A stretch of DNA of 64,000 nucleotides from Thermoplasmata archaeon. GTDB lineage: Archaea; Thermoplasmatota; Thermoplasmata; Lutacidiplasmatales; UBA184. Shown one piece after another: positions 32,046-40,267 of this stretch (its first letter is position 1; the number at the start of each line of letters is the position of its first letter). A program made the position numbers and the translations under genes. The DNA lies in NCBI GenBank assembly GCA_027314915.1, contig DAHUZZ010000009.1, positions 24,640-88,639 of the forward strand. The letters run 5' to 3'. The notes beneath the pieces are model-generated. The model was not told the origin of the DNA, ran no database searches, and saw nothing but the letters and a program-made list of their open reading frames with translations.

Positions 32046-32840
32046 ATGAACGCGGACCCGAACGCCGGCCGCACGCTGCTCGCCCCGGACGCCTTCGCCG
32101 GAACGACCGCCCTCGTCCTCGGCGCGAGCCGGGGGATCGGGGCCGAGACCGCCCGGGCGTTCGCGCGGCACGGCGCGGACGTGGTCCTCGCGTCGCGCGA
32201 CCGGCCGGCGCTCGAGCGGGTCCGGGCGCAGATCGTAGGGACGGGCGGCCGCGCGGTCGTTTGCCCCGTGGACCTCGAAGCGCCGGCCCGGGTCGCCGAG
32301 CTGGGAAGGTTCCTGCGCGAGGAGGTGGGCGGGCTCGATGTCGCCTTCAACAACGTGGGCGAGGGGCTCCGGCCCCGGCCGCTCGCCGAGATCGAGCCGG
32401 GCGAGTTCGAGCGGGTGCTCCGGGTGGGGGTGCAGGGGTTCTACCTCGCGCTCCGCGAGGAGATCCCGCTCCTGCTCGCGCGCGGAGGGGGCGCCATCGT
32501 CAACATGTCCTCGACGGCGGGGCTCAGCGCGTTCGCCGGGGGCGCGGCGTACGTGACCGCGAAGCACGCGGTCATCGGGCTCACCAAGAGCGCGGCGCTC
32601 GACTATGCGCCGCGGGGGATCCGCGTGAACGCGGTCGCACCGGGCCCCATCGAGACCGACCGGCTCCTGTCGCTCCCCGGGGCCGAGCGCGACCGGGCGC
32701 GCCAGGCGGTCCCCTCCCGCCGGCTCGGCCAGCCGAAGGAGGTCGCGGAGGTCGTCCTCTGGCTCTGCTCGGCCTCGGCCTCCTTCGTCACGGGCACGAC
32801 CGTCGTCATCGACGGTGGTCGCATGGCGGGGTTCGCATGA
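32046..32840 (+). CDS. Short-chain dehydrogenase/reductase (classical SDR)
   Basis: 264 residues. TALVLGASRGIGAETARAFA is the TGxxxGIG-type cofactor loop; FNNVGEG is a variant of NNAG; the catalytic triad is in IVNMSSTAGLS (Ser) and YVTAKHAVIG (Tyr, Lys); NAVAPGPIETD and VTGTTVVIDGG complete the FabG-like pattern. An Arg in SRDRP after strand 2 suggests NADP(H). Divergent from tetR with shared promoter DNA, and coupled by ATGA to the next gene. Substrate unknown, probably the inducer-related compound. Confidence 0.93.
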   Translation: MNADPNAGRTLLAPDAFAGTTALVLGASRGIGAETARAFARHGADVVLASRDRPALERVRAQIVGTGGRAVVCPVDLEAPARVAELGRFLREEVGGLDVAFNNVGEGLRPRPLAEIEPGEFERVLRVGVQGFYLALREEIPLLLARGGGAIVNMSSTAGLSAFAGGAAYVTAKHAVIGLTKSAALDYAPRGIRVNAVAPGPIETDRLLSLPGAERDRARQAVPSRRLGQPKEVAEVVLWLCSASASFVTGTTVVIDGGRMAGFA

Positions 32841-33313
32841 CGGCCTCGGTCCGCCCCGCCGCGGCGGCGCCCTCGATCCGCTCCGTGCGGATCCTCGCCC
32901 TCCCGATGGTGATCCTGCTCGCCGTCGAGTTCCTCCTGGGCATGGCGCTCAACCTCTTCGTCGCGGTGGGGAACGGGAGCGCGGTGGCCGTCCTCTCGTC
33001 GAACCCCGTGCTCGTCGCGCACATCGTGGTCGCCCTCCTGCTCATCGGCCTCTCCGGGCGGGCGGTCGTGGGGTCCTTCCGCTACCCCGTCCGTTCGCTC
33101 CGGGTCGGAGCGGCCCTCGCGCTGGTCTCGTCCGTGGCCGCCACGCTCGCCGGCAGCTCCTTCACGTTCGGGGGCCAGAACGACGGGGCCTCCTACGGCA
33201 TGTCCGTCGCCTTCCTGGGCGTCCTGATCGGAGCGTTCCTCCTGCTCGGCCCGGTTGAGATGGCGGAGGCCGCGACCCCGCTCCCGGGCCGGTCGGAGGA
33301 GGTGCGGAGTTGA
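32837..33313 (+). CDS. Four-TM membrane protein in the SDR operon
   Basis: 158 residues with four hydrophobic helices (around residues 20-45, 55-75, 85-105 and 122-143). A Gly/Asn-rich loop (GSSFTFGGQNDGASYGM) precedes the last helix. Family not recognised. Its ATG overlaps the SDR stop and its stop overlaps the TTG of the SHOCT protein (TTGA at 33310-33313), so three genes are translationally coupled under TetR control. Confidence 0.7.
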   Translation: MTASVRPAAAAPSIRSVRILALPMVILLAVEFLLGMALNLFVAVGNGSAVAVLSSNPVLVAHIVVALLLIGLSGRAVVGSFRYPVRSLRVGAALALVSSVAATLAGSSFTFGGQNDGASYGMSVAFLGVLIGAFLLLGPVEMAEAATPLPGRSEEVRS

Positions 33314-33678
33314 ACGCGGCCGAGGACCCCCCGGAGTGTTCCCGCGGTGGGTACGGGACCGGGATCCTGATGCTGCTCGCGCTCGGCGCGATCGTGGTCG
33401 TCGGGGTGGCCGTCGTCGCGTTCGCCCTCGCCGAAGGACGGCTTCCCGGCGGCCCGTACCCGTTCTTCGGGCCGTGGTTCCCCTTCGGGATCCTCTTCCT
33501 GTTCGTCCTGGTCGTCGTCGCCCTCCGCGGGGCGTTCTGGGGCCCGTGGGGCGGTCGCCGAGGCTTCGGCCGGTACGGAGACCCGGCCCGGGACCTCCTC
33601 CGTCGCCGGTATGCGGCGGGGGAGCTCCCCCGGGAGCAGTACCGGGAGATGCTCCGGGATCTCGAGGAGTCGCCCTAG
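33310..33678 (+). CDS. Two-TM protein with C-terminal SHOCT domain
   Basis: 122 residues. Two hydrophobic helices (around residues 17-41 and 56-74) are followed by a Gly/Trp-rich linker and the short SHOCT motif DPARDLLRRRYAAGELPREQ, continuing YREMLRDLEE. SHOCT domains are short oligomerisation elements found at the ends of many bacterial and archaeal membrane proteins. TTG 33310 overlaps the upstream stop. Last gene of the SDR operon; the next gene is convergent. Confidence 0.78.
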   Translation: MNAAEDPPECSRGGYGTGILMLLALGAIVVVGVAVVAFALAEGRLPGGPYPFFGPWFPFGILFLFVLVVVALRGAFWGPWGGRRGFGRYGDPARDLLRRRYAAGELPREQYREMLRDLEESP

Positions 33679-33721
33679 GGGTCCGTCGCGGCGGTCCCGC
33701 GGGCGCGAGCGGGGGCCCCGG

Positions 33722-34822
33722 TCAGTCCTCGCGCCAGCGGAAGACCCGGGTCGCGAGGAGCGCGAAGACCGCGGCCACGAGGAGCACCACGAGGGCGTTC
33801 GCGTAGACCGTCGCGGGGTCGTTGAAGATCATCGCCGCGTTGAGCCCGCTGATGACGTAGTACAGCGGGAGGACCCGGGCGACCGGGACGAGCCAGGCCG
33901 GGAAGAGGGAGACCGGGAAGAAGGTCCCCGAGAGGAACATCATGGGGAAGGTGATGATGTTGCCGATGACGCCGGCGCTCTCCGGCGTGCTCGACACCGA
34001 GCCGGCGAGCAGGCCGAGCGCCACGAAGAGGACCGGCGCCAGCAGGAGGAACGGGAGCGAGAGCCAGGTGATCGTGACCTCCGCGCCGAAGAGCCCGCGG
34101 CCCACCCCCACCAGGAGGACGGCGGACAGGAAGGCGAGGAGGATGTACCAGATGATCGTGGCCGTGAGCCACTCCGAGCGCGTGAGCGGGGTGAGCGCGA
34201 GCTGCCGGAAGAGCTTGTCGCGCTTCCAGGTGGAGCTGATGTTCACCATCGAGAACATCGGGCTCACCAGGACCGAGAAGCCGATGAGCCCCGGCACGAG
34301 GTAGTCGATGTACTTGAAGCTCGAACTGCCGACGTTCACGCCGACCGGCAGGATCACCTCGGTCCCGTGCGCGAGGGCGAGGTTCGAGGCGGCCGCGGCG
34401 CCCTGGACCGCGCCCTGGACGAGCCCGGCCTCCGCCCCTGACGACGGGTTGGTGTACACGACGAGCCGCACGGGCGTGCGGTTCGCGACGTCGGAGGAGA
34501 ACCCGGCGGGGAGGACCAGCCCGGAGCTCAGGCTGTTCGCCGCGAGATACTGCGAGAGGTTCCCCGCCGAGGCGGGCACGAAGCTCATCGAGACCGCCCC
34601 GGTCCGGTTGAGTGCGGCCAGGAACGCCTGGCTCGCCGGCGTCGTGTGGTCCAGGTTCTGCACCGCGAGCGGCGCCGCGCTGCTGCCCGTGTTCGAGAAG
34701 ACCGCCCCGAAGATGAGGATCAGGATGATGGGGAAGATCAGCGAGAAGAACAGCCCGAGGGGGTTGCGGAGGTACCCCTTGGCGAACGCCGGGAAGTAGG
34801 CGAGGATCCGCCGCGGGTTCAT
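33722..34822 (-). CDS. ABC-2 type exporter permease
   Basis: 366 residues. One N-terminal TM helix (LFFSLIFPIILILIFGAVF) is followed by a large extracellular region of about 150 residues with predicted N-glycosylation sequons, then five more helices beginning near YLVPGLIGFSVLV. TWKRDKLFRQLALTPLTRSE is the conserved coupling segment (ERE/KR-L-TPL) of the ABC-2 DrrB type, and FPMMFLSGTFFPVSLFPAWL the signature region. The ATG at 34822 overlaps the ATPase stop by ATGA (34819-34822). Exporter of lipids, drugs or polysaccharide; substrate unknown. Confidence 0.9.
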   Translation of the reverse strand: MNPRRILAYFPAFAKGYLRNPLGLFFSLIFPIILILIFGAVFSNTGSSAAPLAVQNLDHTTPASQAFLAALNRTGAVSMSFVPASAGNLSQYLAANSLSSGLVLPAGFSSDVANRTPVRLVVYTNPSSGAEAGLVQGAVQGAAAASNLALAHGTEVILPVGVNVGSSSFKYIDYLVPGLIGFSVLVSPMFSMVNISSTWKRDKLFRQLALTPLTRSEWLTATIIWYILLAFLSAVLLVGVGRGLFGAEVTITWLSLPFLLLAPVLFVALGLLAGSVSSTPESAGVIGNIITFPMMFLSGTFFPVSLFPAWLVPVARVLPLYYVISGLNAAMIFNDPATVYANALVVLLVAAVFALLATRVFRWRED

Positions 34823-35763
34823 GGGGCGCCCCCGTTCTCACGGCCCCCGATGCGGAGCATCCCCTCGTCGATCCGGCCCACGAGCCGTAGGAAGACGTCC
34901 TCCAGGGTCTCCCGGCGCGTCGAGAAGCTGTCCCAGCGGAGCCCGCTCGCGGAGACCGCCTCGAGCGCCCGGAGCGCCTCCGCCTTCGACCCGAGCTCGA
35001 TCTCGACGCCGTTGGGGACCTCCTGCACGGTGAAGCCGAGCGGGCCGAGATGCCCGGCGAGCCCGGGGTCGCCCACGATCCGGAGCCGGTCGTGCCGGCC
35101 GTACCGGGTGATGATCTCGTCGGGGCGGCCCGTGGCGACGATCTTCCCGAGGTTGATGATCGAGATCCGGTCCGCGAGCTGCTCCGCCTCGTCCAGGTAG
35201 TGGGTCGTGAGGAAGACGGTCCTTCCCTCGGAGCGGAGGCGGCGGATCACCTCCCAGATGGACCGGCGCGCGCGGGGGTCGAGCCCCGTGGTGGGCTCGT
35301 CCAGGAAGCAGAGCTCGGGGTCGTTGACGAGCGCGAGCGCGACGCCCAGCTTCTGGCGCTGGCCGCCGCTCAGGACGTCGTAGTGGTCGTCCGCCTTGTC
35401 CGCGAGCTCCACGTGGGCGAGCAGCTCCGCGACGTCGGGCCGGACATCGAAGAGCCGCGCGTAGAGCTGGATCGCCTCGCGGGGCGTGAGCTTGGGGAAG
35501 AAGTGGAAGTCCTGCGGGGTGACCCCGATCCGGGTCCGGAGACGGTCGAGCTCGTGCCAGGGATCGAGCCCGAGGACCCTCACGTCCCCGCCGGAGCGCT
35601 TCCTCAGCCCCTCGAGGATCTCGACGGTGGTGGTCTTGCCGGCCCCGTTCGGCCCGAGGAAGGAGAAGACCTCGCCCGGGCGGACCGAGAAGTCGATCCC
35701 GTCGACCGCCCGGAGCGGCCCGTAGGACTTCACGAGCCCCGAGACCTCCACCGAGTCGACCAC
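34819..35763 (-). CDS. ABC transporter ATP-binding protein (ABC-2 exporter)
   Basis: 314 residues. Walker A GPNGAGKTTTVE, Q-loop GVTPQDFHFFP, signature LSGGQRQK, Walker B LCFLDEPTTGLD and H-loop FLTTHYLDEAEQL are all canonical. The C-terminal DrrA-like extension is present. GTG 35763 follows GGAGG (35779-35783) by 11 nt, and a CTTTATC box A lies further upstream near 35809-35815, giving a leader of about 20 nt. Coupled to the permease downstream. Confidence 0.93.
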   Translation of the reverse strand: MVDSVEVSGLVKSYGPLRAVDGIDFSVRPGEVFSFLGPNGAGKTTTVEILEGLRKRSGGDVRVLGLDPWHELDRLRTRIGVTPQDFHFFPKLTPREAIQLYARLFDVRPDVAELLAHVELADKADDHYDVLSGGQRQKLGVALALVNDPELCFLDEPTTGLDPRARRSIWEVIRRLRSEGRTVFLTTHYLDEAEQLADRISIINLGKIVATGRPDEIITRYGRHDRLRIVGDPGLAGHLGPLGFTVQEVPNGVEIELGSKAEALRALEAVSASGLRWDSFSTRRETLEDVFLRLVGRIDEGMLRIGGRENGGAP

Positions 35764-35848
35764 GGGCCCTCGAACCTCCGGCGGCCACCGCACCGAGGAG
35801 GTGGACCGATAAAGCGCGTCGGTCGAGCCCGGTCGACCCCCGGGCCCC

Positions 35849-35854
35849 GTTATC
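35849..35854 (+). promoter_or_regulatory. Box A-like GTTATC
   Basis: Centred 27 nt before ATG 35878. Confidence 0.5.
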
Positions 35855-35877
35855 GACCCCGGCGCCCTTCCGGGGGC

Positions 35878-36402
35878 ATGCCCGCTCGGAAGCCGGGGGC
35901 GGCTCGGCTCAAGATCAACCGGTTCACGGTCATGGCCATGCTCCAAGCAGCCCGGGCCGCCGCACTCGACCTTCCCCGGCCGTCCGCCTACTCCTGGGGG
36001 CTCAACCGGGCCATCTTCTACGCGGCCGCCCAGCGCGGATTCCAGTCCCGGGGCGGCGGGGGCGAGGGCGGGGAGGACCGCAGGAAGGGCCCCCCGGCCG
36101 AGAACCTCTTCCGGCTCGGGGACGACGAGGCCTACGTCGACCCGTCGCGCCCGGGGCCCGTCTTCACGATCGGCGGGGAGACCCAGACCGCGGAGGAGTT
36201 CGAGCGGAAGATCGCCTCCCGGTTCGGGGGCGACCGGCCGTTCGAGGAGGCCTGGCACGAGGCGGAACAGATCGTCCGCTCCTTCGATGTCGCGATCCTG
36301 AGGTCCCCCCGGGGGTTCTATGACGACGTCTACCGGCCCCGCCGGGACCAGCTCGTCGCCACGTGGACCGCGAAGTTCGGGAGCCCGCCCTCCCCCGAAT
36401 GA
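35878..36402 (+). CDS. Conserved-type hypothetical protein
   Basis: 174 residues. A basic, helical N-terminus (RLKINRFTVMAMLQAARAAA, SAYSWGLNRAIFYAAAQRG) is followed by a Gly/Arg-rich linker and a more acidic region with EAYVDPSRPGPVFTIGGETQ and TAEEFERKIASRFGG. No catalytic motif is recognisable. The start is fixed by a box A 27 nt upstream. The stop overlaps the ATG of the next gene (ATGA), a two-TM zinc-ribbon protein, so they are probably co-expressed. Confidence 0.65.
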   Translation: MPARKPGAARLKINRFTVMAMLQAARAAALDLPRPSAYSWGLNRAIFYAAAQRGFQSRGGGGEGGEDRRKGPPAENLFRLGDDEAYVDPSRPGPVFTIGGETQTAEEFERKIASRFGGDRPFEEAWHEAEQIVRSFDVAILRSPRGFYDDVYRPRRDQLVATWTAKFGSPPSPE

Positions 36403-36740
36403 CCGCCGTTCCCGGGTCCACCGGCCTCGCCCGGATCCTCCCGGCGCTCGCCGCCTACCACCTGCTCCTCGTCGCCGGGGCCGTCCTCCTGCTCCTGGTC
36501 GGGGTCGGGCTCGCCGACCGGCTCCTCGCCCTCCCGGGGGTCGTCCTGGTGGCCGCGGGCCTGCTCACCCAGTTCGCGGTGGTCCGGTGGTCCCTGCACC
36601 GGTCCCCCCGCTCCGCGGCGGGGAGCGCGGCCATCGAACCTCGCCCGATGCTCTGCACGACCTGCGGCTGGAAGGGCACAGCGAGCTCGATCTTCTGCCC
36701 GAGGTGCCACCGGGTGCTCGTGCGGCCCTTCCGCGACTGA
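36399..36740 (+). CDS. Two-TM protein with C-terminal zinc ribbon
   Basis: 113 residues from ATG 36399. Two adjacent hydrophobic helices (AAYHLLLVAGAVLLLLVGVG and LLALPGVVLVAAGLLTQFAV) form a hairpin, then a zinc ribbon MLCTTCGWKG ... FCPRCHRVL with two CxxC/CxxCH pairs. This anchor-plus-ribbon design is frequent in Thermoplasmata and other archaea; partner unknown. Translation is coupled to the upstream hypothetical gene by ATGA. Confidence 0.7.
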   Translation: MTAVPGSTGLARILPALAAYHLLLVAGAVLLLLVGVGLADRLLALPGVVLVAAGLLTQFAVVRWSLHRSPRSAAGSAAIEPRPMLCTTCGWKGTASSIFCPRCHRVLVRPFRD

Positions 36741-36879
36741 GCCCCGGGGGACCCCCACTCGGTGAGTCCCTATCCTCACCCTATTCGGCGGGGGCGGGGG
36801 AAGACGGTGGAGCGAGCCCGCGGAGGCAACCCGTGCCGCCAATCGGCCTCATATCGGCGCCCGTCCTGGGAGGTACGCC

Positions 36880-37326
36880 GTGACGGACCCGGAGTGGAGG
36901 CTGGATCGGGCGCTCCGCATCCTCCTGGTCGAGGACAACCGGGGCGACATCCGCCTCCTCGAGGAGACGCTCAAGGAGTGGACCGTCCCCACGACCCTCT
37001 CGGTGGTGCGGGACGGGCTGGACGCGCTCGCCTACCTCCGCCGGACGAGCGACCTTCCCGAGGCGCCCCCCCCCGACGTGATCTTCCTCGACCTGACGCT
37101 GCCCCGGATGGACGGTCGACGGGTCCTCGCCGAGGTCCGGTCCGACCCGAAGCTCAACGTGATCCCGGTCGTGATCTACACGGGCTCCCGCGCCGAGGAC
37201 GACCTCAAGCTCGCCTTCAACTTCCGGGCCGACGGGTACCTGCGGAAGCCGCTCGCGCTCGGGGAGTTCGAGGCGCTGGTCCGACGGCTCGACCTCGGGG
37301 TGTCGACGCCCGTCGGCGCCCTCTAG
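36880..37326 (+). CDS. Single-domain response regulator (Rcp1-like receiver)
   Basis: 148 residues. A stand-alone receiver: ILLVEDNRGDIRLLEETLKE with the acidic pocket, phosphoacceptor Asp in VIFLDLTLPRMDGRRVL, Thr in VVIYTGSRAEDD and the conserved Lys in DGYLRKPLALGEFE. The RGDIRLL N-terminus and lack of output domain are typical of Rcp1-type regulators that pair with phytochrome-like kinases. GTG 36880 has GGAGGT seven bases upstream. Convergent with a second receiver gene 4 nt away; both may be partners of the kinase at 38720-40039. Confidence 0.93.
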   Translation: MTDPEWRLDRALRILLVEDNRGDIRLLEETLKEWTVPTTLSVVRDGLDALAYLRRTSDLPEAPPPDVIFLDLTLPRMDGRRVLAEVRSDPKLNVIPVVIYTGSRAEDDLKLAFNFRADGYLRKPLALGEFEALVRRLDLGVSTPVGAL

Positions 37327-37330
37327 CGGT

Positions 37331-37783
37331 TCATCGGGCCGGCGGCAGCTCGACCACGTTGAACCAGAAGTCCTCGATCTTCTGGACCGCCGCCAGGAAC
37401 TGCTCGAAGTTCACCGGCTTGCGGATGTAGCAGTTCGCGTGCCGGTCGTAGGCGGCGATGATGTCCTCCGCGGCCGCGGAGGAGGTCATGACCACGATGG
37501 GGATCTGCCGGAGCTTCGGGTCGCTCTTGATCTCGCTCAGCACCTCGCGGCCGTCCATCCGCGGCATGTTGAGGTCGAGCACGATGAGCGCGGGCCGGGA
37601 GGCCCGGTCGTGGGGCGCCTCGCGACGCAGGTAGGCCAGCGACTCGACGCCATCACGGGCCACGTGCACCTCGTTCGGGAACCGCGAGTCGGTGAGCGCC
37701 TCCCGGATGAGCCGCACGTCCCCCAGGTTGTCCTCCACGAGGAGGATATCGACCGGGCGCGCGGGCGGTCGCCGTCCGGGCAT
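37331..37783 (-). CDS. Single-domain response regulator (Rcp1-like receiver)
   Basis: 150 residues. DILLVEDNLGDVRLIREALT, phosphoacceptor in LIVLDLNMPRMDGREVLSEI, Thr in VVMTSSAAAEDI and Lys in NCYIRKPVNFEQF define a complete receiver without output domain. It is clearly a paralogue of the regulator at 36880-37326 but closer to the Rcp1 consensus. Third in a minus-strand series kinase - multi-TM protein - receiver. A CTATGA-type element is centred about 25 nt before ATG 37783, so it may also have its own promoter. Confidence 0.93.
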   Translation of the reverse strand: MPGRRPPARPVDILLVEDNLGDVRLIREALTDSRFPNEVHVARDGVESLAYLRREAPHDRASRPALIVLDLNMPRMDGREVLSEIKSDPKLRQIPIVVMTSSAAAEDIIAAYDRHANCYIRKPVNFEQFLAAVQKIEDFWFNVVELPPAR

Positions 37784-37911
37784 CGGAGGGGATGGGAAAT
37801 GCCGGTCTATGACACTTTCTGGGCTCCCTCCGGAGCCGGTCCGACCCCCCGGCCAGGCTCCTCCCTGGCGGTCCGGCTCCGCGCGAGACCGGCGATTCCC
37901 CGGACCCCGCT

Positions 37912-38712
37912 CTACGCGTGATCGGTCGTTCCTTCGGCCGCCAGGGACGCGCCGGTGACGATCGGGCGCGATTCGACGCTCCCCACGCCGAGCCGCTTCT
38001 GGATCGCCAGGGGCGGGAAGTACGCGACCAGGACCATCAGGGCGGCCAGGAGCCCCACGAGGCGGGTCAGGATCACCGGGCCCAGGTCGTCCACGCCGCC
38101 GACGGTGACCGAGACCCCGGACCAGAGCAGGAGCGCCCAGCTCACGAGCACGATCCGGTACCGGAGCGTCCGGTCGGTGGTCCGGAAGAAGAGCGAGAAG
38201 TAGAGCGCCGCGCCCACCATCTCGGGCACGATGAGGAGGGCCACGAGACCGATGAGAAAGTCCCCGCCGGGGCTCACCGACCTCGCGGCGAGGCCCACGG
38301 CCCCGTAGGTCAGGGTGACCGTGTAGGGCCCGCTCGCCTCGATGAGGTACTGCAGGACCACGTAGCTTCCCGCGTAGATGATCGAGATGGGCCAGAGGTA
38401 GCTCCGACCGGTGAACAGGAAGATGAGGTAGCTCACGAGCGCCCAGATCAGGACGCACGCGATGAGCGTCTCCAGGTGGAAGAGCGTGAGGACGAGCGCG
38501 AGCGGGGGGAGCGCGACCGCGGCCCACAGGCTTTCGAGGGCGGCGATCGACTGGAGCGCCGCGAGGGAGTACCACACGAGGGAGAACTGGAACCCCGGCA
38601 GCCGGATCCCGGACGTGAGGGGTCGCTGGCCGATCCGCCATCCCAGGTAGGCGTAGATGACCACCGTGAGGAGGGAGTACACTCCGTAGAACAGCGGGGC
38701 GGGGTCGGTCAT
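37912..38712 (-). CDS. Multi-TM (about seven helices) putative sensor membrane protein
   Basis: 266 residues and seven hydrophobic helices, the first starting at LFYGVYSLLTVVIYAYLGW. The fold count recalls 7TM signalling receptors, but the last helix (GPVILTRLVGLLAALMVLVA) has no lysine for retinal, so it is not a rhodopsin. The gene starts 7 nt after the histidine kinase stop and precedes a receiver gene, which makes it the likely input module of the system, since the kinase itself has no TM segment. Ligand or stimulus unknown. Confidence 0.75.
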   Translation of the reverse strand: MTDPAPLFYGVYSLLTVVIYAYLGWRIGQRPLTSGIRLPGFQFSLVWYSLAALQSIAALESLWAAVALPPLALVLTLFHLETLIACVLIWALVSYLIFLFTGRSYLWPISIIYAGSYVVLQYLIEASGPYTVTLTYGAVGLAARSVSPGGDFLIGLVALLIVPEMVGAALYFSLFFRTTDRTLRYRIVLVSWALLLWSGVSVTVGGVDDLGPVILTRLVGLLAALMVLVAYFPPLAIQKRLGVGSVESRPIVTGASLAAEGTTDHA

Positions 38713-38719
38713 CGACGGC

Positions 38720-40039
38720 TCAGGCGAGCTGCCTGAGCCGGCGCTCGATGAGGTCCTGCGCGATCTCGATCGCGCGTCGTTCCCCTTCCGACGCGGGTTC
38801 CGCGGGGGCGGACGGCGGGGGGATCACGTGGTGCCGGGGGAGCGATACGAAGAACGTGGACCCCTCGCCCGGCACGCCCTGGCTCTCGACCCAGATCCGC
38901 CCGCCGTGCCGCTCGACGACCCGCTTGCAGACCGCGAGCCCGATCCCGGTCCCCGGGTACTCCTCGGGCAAGTGCAGCCGCTGGAAGATCTGGAAGATCC
39001 GTTCGTGGTACTCCGGTGCGACGCCCAGGCCGTCGTCCCGGATCGACAGCACCAGCACCGAGCCGTCCAGGGCCTCCGAGACGTGGATCCGCGGCGGCGT
39101 GGTCGAGCGGAACTTGATGGCATTCTCGAGCAGGTTCTGGAAGAGCTCGACCAGCTGGCGGTCGTCCCCGTCGATCTGCGTCAGCGGGTCGTGGGTGATC
39201 CGGGCCCCGGTCTCCTGGATGGGCACGGTCAGGTTCCGAACCGCCTCCGCGAGGACCGCCTCGAGCTCGACGGGGCCGAACGACCTCCCCCGGCTCTCGA
39301 TCCGCGCGAAGGTGAGGAGGTCGTCGATCAGCTGCTGCATCCGGCTCGCCCCCTCGACCATGAACCCCAGGAACTCGCGGCCGGAGTCATCGAGCCGGTC
39401 GGGGTAGCGCCGCAGGATGAGCTGCGTGTAGCTGTTGATCATGCGGAGCGGCTCCTGGAGGTCGTGCGAGGCGATGTTCGCGAACTGCTGCAGGTCCTGG
39501 TTCGAGCGCGCGAGCCTCGCCGCCCGCTCCGTGAGCGCCTGCACCAGCGCCTCGTGTTCCCGCAGGTCCCGGATCGCGAGCCCCCAGAGCGGAGAGGGGC
39601 CGTCGCTGAGGGCCCCGGAGGTGACCTCGACGGGGAACTCCTGTCCTCCCACGTCCCGTGCCACGACGACGAGCGGTCCGGGCTCGGAGCCCGGCTCGTC
39701 GTTCGAGAACGCTTCCTTCAGCCTCTGGCCGAAGGAATCGGAGAACAGGGGCTCGACCGGGCGGCCGAGGAGTCCCGCGGGGTCGCCGAGGTCGAAGATG
39801 CGGGCGGCGGCGCGGTTCGCCCGGACGATCCGCCCCTCCCCGTCGAGGACCAGCAACCCGCTCGGAGCGAGCTCGAACATCCGCTCCAGGGGGTCCGGCG
39901 ACTCGGGCGTGCGGCGGTACAGCCGCACGGCCAGGCGGTCCCACGGGGTGCGAGGTCCCGCCCGAGACCGCTCCGCGGGGTCCGAGGCATGGCCCTCGCT
40001 TCCCGCCGCGTTCGCCCTGGGTCTACCCACTTCGGCCAC
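38720..40039 (-). CDS. PAS-domain soluble histidine kinase (phytochrome-kinase-like)
   Basis: 439 residues. After a short polar N-terminus comes one PAS domain (LERMFELAPSGLLVLDGEGR, ANRAAARIFDLGD), then a coiled linker, the HisKA dimerisation domain with phospho-His in ANIASHDLQEPLRMINSY, and a HATPase: N box LLENAIKF, G1 IRDDGLGV, G2 GTGIGLAVCKRVVERHGG. The SHDLQEPLR H-box is that of cyanobacterial phytochrome-type kinases, which use Rcp1-like receivers. No TM or chromophore domain. GTG 40039 is chosen because an A/T-rich box (40067-40073) is centred 31 nt upstream. Operon with the multi-TM protein and a receiver. Confidence 0.92.
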   Translation of the reverse strand: MAEVGRPRANAAGSEGHASDPAERSRAGPRTPWDRLAVRLYRRTPESPDPLERMFELAPSGLLVLDGEGRIVRANRAAARIFDLGDPAGLLGRPVEPLFSDSFGQRLKEAFSNDEPGSEPGPLVVVARDVGGQEFPVEVTSGALSDGPSPLWGLAIRDLREHEALVQALTERAARLARSNQDLQQFANIASHDLQEPLRMINSYTQLILRRYPDRLDDSGREFLGFMVEGASRMQQLIDDLLTFARIESRGRSFGPVELEAVLAEAVRNLTVPIQETGARITHDPLTQIDGDDRQLVELFQNLLENAIKFRSTTPPRIHVSEALDGSVLVLSIRDDGLGVAPEYHERIFQIFQRLHLPEEYPGTGIGLAVCKRVVERHGGRIWVESQGVPGEGSTFFVSLPRHHVIPPPSAPAEPASEGERRAIEIAQDLIERRLRQLA

Positions 40040-40066
40040 GACCGGAAGCCCGGTGAGCCCCCCGAG

Positions 40067-40073
40067 AAAATAA
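40067..40073 (-). promoter_or_regulatory. Box A TTATTTT
   Basis: Minus strand, centred 31 nt before GTG 40039 of the kinase operon. Confidence 0.55.
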
Positions 40074-40267
40074 GCAGGGGGCCCGCGGGAAGCCGGCCCG
40101 TTTGAGGTTTGCCCATCGACGCCTCGCGGGTCCCCCCATACCGGGGGGACCGAGCGGGCTTCGCGACGACACCGAACACCATAGTTACTCTCGCCAACCT
40201 TGATAACCGACGGCGATACGCGAGCCGCCGCGCGCCGGAGGACGACGCGCACGGAACGGTGACGAGG

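Noticed and set aside
37912..38712. Seven-helix protein as a microbial rhodopsin
   Set aside because: No lysine in the seventh helix and none of the retinal-pocket Trp/Asp pattern, despite the presence of a Bat-type regulator elsewhere in the window.
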